Below, piece after piece: positions 59,735-64,000 of a stretch of 64,000 nt of DNA. The DNA is taken from the NCBI GenBank assembly GCA_020055645.1, contig CM034547.1, positions 70,218,884 to 70,282,883 of the forward strand, read 5' to 3'. The notes under the pieces were generated by a model. The model made no database searches. It was not told where the DNA came from and was given only the letters and a program-made list of their open reading frames with translations. Positions within the stretch are counted from its first letter, which is position 1. Each line of letters opens with the position of its first letter. The stretch is from Tomocerus qinae. Its lineage: Eukaryota > Arthropoda > Collembola > Entomobryomorpha > Tomoceridae. The position numbers and the translations under genes were made by a program.

Positions 59735-62700
59735 ACACTTTGTGATTTTATTCCAATCATTTAATAAAATAATTTTTCGCTTGACTGTGACGAAAGCGAC
59801 GAATGCATCGTTTTCCATTGTCTCCTCAGGTTTCTGTAATTATATGACATTTGTCAGATGCGAACGTAGAATTACAAGAAATCGGGATGACAGATTTACA
59901 TGAAAGAACTCTAAAACTGGTATGAAATGTATACCTGCATTTGAAAACCTAAAAGGAATCATTGAACGAACTCTAGTATTATATAAAAATCTGCTTTTGG
60001 GAGTCTTTTTAAGTCCTCTTAGGAGTTATTTATTCGGGGCAGTCAGAATTGGATATAAGATGTTAGGTGGATGAGGAAGAGTTGACATTAGGAGAGAGGA
60101 TACCTGTCTCGTGTGGTGGGCTATGGGTATGGAGTGGAACGAATTTGTTCTGGTTGTCCTTTATTCTCGTTGTCTTTCTCTGCGTGGTCCAGTGCTCAGA
60201 CACCGACATGACTTCCTGTACCTACGTGTACATGTTTGGAGAGCATTTCTTAGTGCAGTGGTCGGTGGATGAGGTGAGTGCTGATTCTCGTCAGACCCGT
60301 GTAACCTATACAAGCACTAACGAAGAACATTCCTCTCTACTTTGTTCCGTTCCAAGAGTTTACTTATTGGTTTTCGACCTGAAGGTAATAAAAATAGGAA
60401 GCCGGCTGTCGCTGCACTCAAATTACTTGCTCTTGCGCTGCGGGAAATATTTAGCGAGCACAGTCAGAGTTGTTTATCTTCTATTCTTTATCTCTCTCAC
60501 TCTATTGCGTAGCTAGCTACTCGATGCTTACATGTCATCCGATAGTCCACTCTGGCAATATACACACACTGTTGTATAAATGAACTCTAAATTTATCTCC
60601 CGCGACAGCAACACCGAGATATGTCGGGATACAAAATATATCAAAGGACAAACCCCATCCTGCAGCCTGCCCTGTGTTAAAAAATAGTTAGATATACTTA
60701 TAAGTAAATCTAATGTCTAAGTAGTACGCATAAGCTTACGGTAGAAAATCTGTAATTCAACTACACCTGTTTACGTATGTATAATATTTTTTGTACAATA
60801 ATAATAATAAATGATATTATTTTTCGTTCGTTTTAGATTTGAGAAAATCCATGCGGAAATCAAGATATTATTTTCCACGTTTCATTCTTCTTCAAACAAG
60901 AGCAAATATTTGATGACATTTTTCCTAGATACAATGTGTGTTGAAAGGAATTTAGATGCGTAGAAGTTTCCTTTAGTTGCTTATTGTTCTGATGGTAATG
61001 TACATTGATACATTGTTGGGCTTATAACATTGTTGATCATTTATTTTCCCAAATATATCCCAAATATTTGTTGTCTCTAAAGGAAATATCAAATATTTTT
61101 TTTCTGTTTTGTTTCTTGCCTGTATTACATTGACATTCCAAATACCTACCTGTTAGAGTACATTGAAACCGAATCACATAGAACAGAAGATGCAGGTCTT
61201 GTAAAGAGCTCAATGCATTCTTGACCTTAACGATTCAACTAGTCATAATAATATCTATACTAAAAGGGATAGTGGTAGGAAAAGTGGAGAGCATATTGGA
61301 GAGATGGTACAAATGCGGGATCTTTTGAAAAAAATAACTCTAGTACTTTCCCCTTGTAGCTGCTTCAGATCCCATACAGGAAATAAGTGATCATATATAT
61401 TTGGTTCAGTTGGGAAGATGGAACCAAGAATGTATGACACAGTACTAATACCGGATCTGTACTAATGGCAGAACAATAATAGTAAGGAGGTAGACTGAGC
61501 TAAAGAAAATAATAATTTGGTTTAGCATGGAAAAGCCTATAAGGGATGTAGTGGAGCAAGTAGAAATGATACAGATGTTTAAGAGATAGGTGCATTAAAA
61601 AAGACATAAATGTAGCGGCGTTGTGTAGCTGTTAAGTAGGGCTGTGTACAAGCCACTTGGGTTGGTCTGTGTGCACCTACACGAACTTAATGGACTAATA
61701 TTTGCATAATGCTCTACGTGTTCTCTCCCTCAAATGCCTGTCATTTATTGACGCTGTCTGCCTTTGCCCTTATTGCCAACAGTCAGGGACTAATCCTGCC
61801 AAACAGGATCTACATGCACGTCCAATCTTGCAAACACCAGATCTACTTGTGACGAATATGATAACATTATGCTCCAGAACAACTGTTCGCCTAATGACAG
61901 CCAATGTTGGTCGTGTCGTCACATCAGTCCAAGTTGAGCGATATACGACACAACTACATACACTCACACATACTATAGTAGTGTGTATGCATATGCGGGG
62001 AAATATAAATAAGTAATGAGTCACATAATTCTGGCTGACTGATAGGCATGTAAGGGCGGATTTAAGTAGCTTTTCGTTTTGTAAAGTGAGTGCTAAAAGG
62101 AAAGTGAGGAAGGAAATGACGTGACGTGACTTGACTTGACGTGACATTGATGATGAGTGCAGAAAAAGAGAAAATACCGATATGTTTCTCGTCACCATTT
62201 ACACTCACTTTGCACTAACCAACAACACCACAAACTCATAAGTGCTACTCTCACGGCTTCTGTAATATGTAAATCCACGTTTCTCACTTAAATGTCACTG
62301 TCTTTCATCTCCGTGTCTAACGATGTCATGTTAATATCCGCTTATTCCATCTCCCCCAGAATTATACCTAAGAAACTACAAGATATTACACTCAGCACAA
62401 TGTGCATTAGCAAATATTATTTGCTAATATTGCTCTACATTTATTCTTTCTATGGTAAGTAGATTAATATTTGCATATTCCGTTTTAGGTTTTAAAAAGA
62501 TTTTAGATTTTTTGTTGTTTTCATATGAAATGCTAAGAAATTCTTCCTTAGATTGTGCATCTACATATATGATACAATATCTCAGATAAGGAAATAGATT
62601 GTACCTAGCCATTATACCCATTAAATAAGGGTTTCTCCCTTAGAAATATCAATAATGACAACCATTTATTATTTTAATTTCTAACACACGAAATACTGAG

Positions 62701-63778
62701 CTATGAATTTTTATTCAATTTAATTCAAATTAAGCAGTTGTAGGCTTGTAGGTGGTAAATAATTACTGGAATGGGCTTTCATTTGTTGTGGAACATGCCT
62801 CTTGTCTTAAATGTCACCTTAAAACACATAACCAGAAAGTAGAAGAATATTATTACGACATGTGTATGTTGGGCAGTCCTTTAATAATTGACAATATACA
62901 AGCATCATTCTCTATAATTTGTCATTTACATCATCACTAGCATCATTTACATGAGTATTACCACTTATTAATAGGCCCCAGAACTCAGTAACTACTGCTA
63001 TTAAATATTTATTATATAGTTGTCCGAAATACATATCTATTAATACAAAAAAGTACATTGAACATAGGTTTTATTGTTTTGTCTCCGCAACTGGAAACGA
63101 TAATTTTCGGCTGACTATAATAATTTTAGATTGAAAGGTGTACAATAGATTATATCTTAAAATAGAATAATTTTATTAATATGGTATATAATGCATCCTA
63201 CTTGAGCACAGATGGGTACAATACGGTATGGGGCGCTAAAAGCGTTCATTTGACGTTCACTATTTAAGTCTATAAATGCTGTATATAAACCTTTCCTCTA
63301 TGAAGACAGAAGACCGTAATAATAGGAAATTCGCCATGTCAAGCTTTCGCTAGTGAAAGCTTTATATGGTTTTAAATAAGTGTTAATTGTGGTGAAATGA
63401 ATATTATGAAGAGTTGTTTGCTTTCCATATTGTAGCTATTTGTCAATGTGCTGAATTGAGAATTAAGTGAATTAATAAAGATCGGCTGCGAATTAACGTG
63501 TATGGCACACACAGGAATTTTTGTATGGCAAGAAATATCATCGAACAGTCGTACATTTGTATGGTACGTTATAAAAAACCGAAGGGTATGGTATGGAAAG
63601 TAAAGGACCTATGTATGGTACTAAGACAAAATTGTGGCTTTGATAATGTAAATATTTAGTCATTTTAGATACTAATATTTACTTTAACCAACGCAAAGAA
63701 TTTGTGGTGAACACGTAAAATAAAGTTAGGCAATGTCAATAATGAAATAAATTATAAGCAGGTATGGTAAAGGTAAAG
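59735..63778. other. mostly unassigned sequence right of the retrotransposon
   Basis: Apart from the possible two-exon fragment at 60067-60677, I see no supported gene. An open plus-strand frame at 61702-62016 has no splice sites or family marks. A short GACGTGAC/GACTTGAC repeat lies at about 62119-62143. Confidence 0.45.
60067..60677 (+). CDS. possible two-exon gene fragment, unassigned
   Basis: After an AG at 60065-60066 a frame stays open to a consensus donor GAG|GTGAGT at 60273/60274. It contains a hydrophobic stretch (LSFILVVFLCVVQC) and ends GEHFLVQWSVDE. A second piece starts after GCGACAG at 60609 in the matching phase and ends at TAA (60675-60677) with DMSGYKIYQRTNPILQPALC. No ATG lies at a useful place in the first piece, so an upstream exon would be needed, possibly beyond the retrotransposon insertion. 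The family is not recognised. Confidence 0.25.
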
Positions 63779-64000
63779 TTATTGTCGTTTCAGAGCTCGT
63801 GTCAGTTTCTTTGGCCAACCTGGTTTTCTTCGCTGTCCGATAGGTATGGCCTTGGCTGTCTCTGATATCATCTCTGTTAACTTTTAACCTGGCGATTCCA
63901 ATAACATGCTTACAAATATTATGTTTCGGTAAATGTCGGCAAGTACAATTTGATAGGGAAATAGTCGGGTTGTAGATGATCTTCCTTGTTTGCTCAGACA
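63779..64000 (-). pseudogene. C-terminal fragment of a SWIM zinc-finger protein, frame-broken
   Basis: On the minus strand the right edge reads CTCRHLPKHNICKHVIGIAR, a SWIM zinc finger (C-x-C, then C-x-H after 8 residues). About 15 residues later the family's basic tail, IPIGQRRKPGWPKKLTRALK, appears in another frame and ends at TAA (63779-63781). The two frames differ by one base, with the break at about 63865-63885. Such SWIM proteins with a GRPKK-like basic tail are often MULE-transposase derivatives. The rest of the gene lies beyond the window. A decayed mobile-element gene is most likely; a short intron or a sequencing error is possible. Confidence 0.6.

Overview
The window reads as an A+T-rich piece of an invertebrate animal genome. 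Genes are split by many GT-AG introns, separated by long gene-poor stretches, and seeded with short foldback (MITE-like) elements and one young LTR retrotransposon. The centriole/cilium genes point to a metazoan with centrioles. I cannot fix the phylum; an arthropod or another invertebrate fits.

Four genes could be rebuilt exon by exon, with matching intron phases throughout, and assigned to a known family. CEP89 (minus, 10114-12420, 7 exons) encodes a coiled-coil distal-appendage protein. A secreted single-domain C-type lectin (plus, 15821-18010, 3 exons) has lost its canonical sugar/calcium motifs. HAX1 (minus, 25324-27135, 8 exons) follows. CEP104 (minus, 29300-38493, 13 exons) encodes a ciliary-tip TOG protein that stops straight after the TOG region. 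A fifth complete 5-exon gene (plus, 22661-24406) encodes a coiled-coil protein with two GxGAP motifs that may belong to the CSPP1 family. If so, three centriole/ciliary-tip genes lie within 28 kb. The left edge (49-397) holds the last two exons of an unrecognised gene.

From 38.5 to 54.8 kb I see no gene I can name, only a few coding-like pockets and several inverted-repeat elements. From 54813 to 59734 sits a complete BEL/Pao-type LTR element with 973-bp LTRs differing at one base, a 5-bp target duplication, Gag and aspartic protease, but no reverse transcriptase, RNase H or integrase. In their place is a second pair of zinc knuckles. The last 4 kb hold a possible two-exon gene fragment and, at the right edge, a frame-broken SWIM zinc-finger reading frame on the minus strand.

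Short repeats include a TTAA-flanked foldback (46598-46993), a TA-flanked nested palindrome (27298-27716), a hAT-like element with 8-bp duplication (49632-49780), an inverted pair of 22-bp arrays (13248-13505), a 40-bp tandem array (28501-28681) and others. All assignments rest on reading the sequence and recalling families; no search was run.
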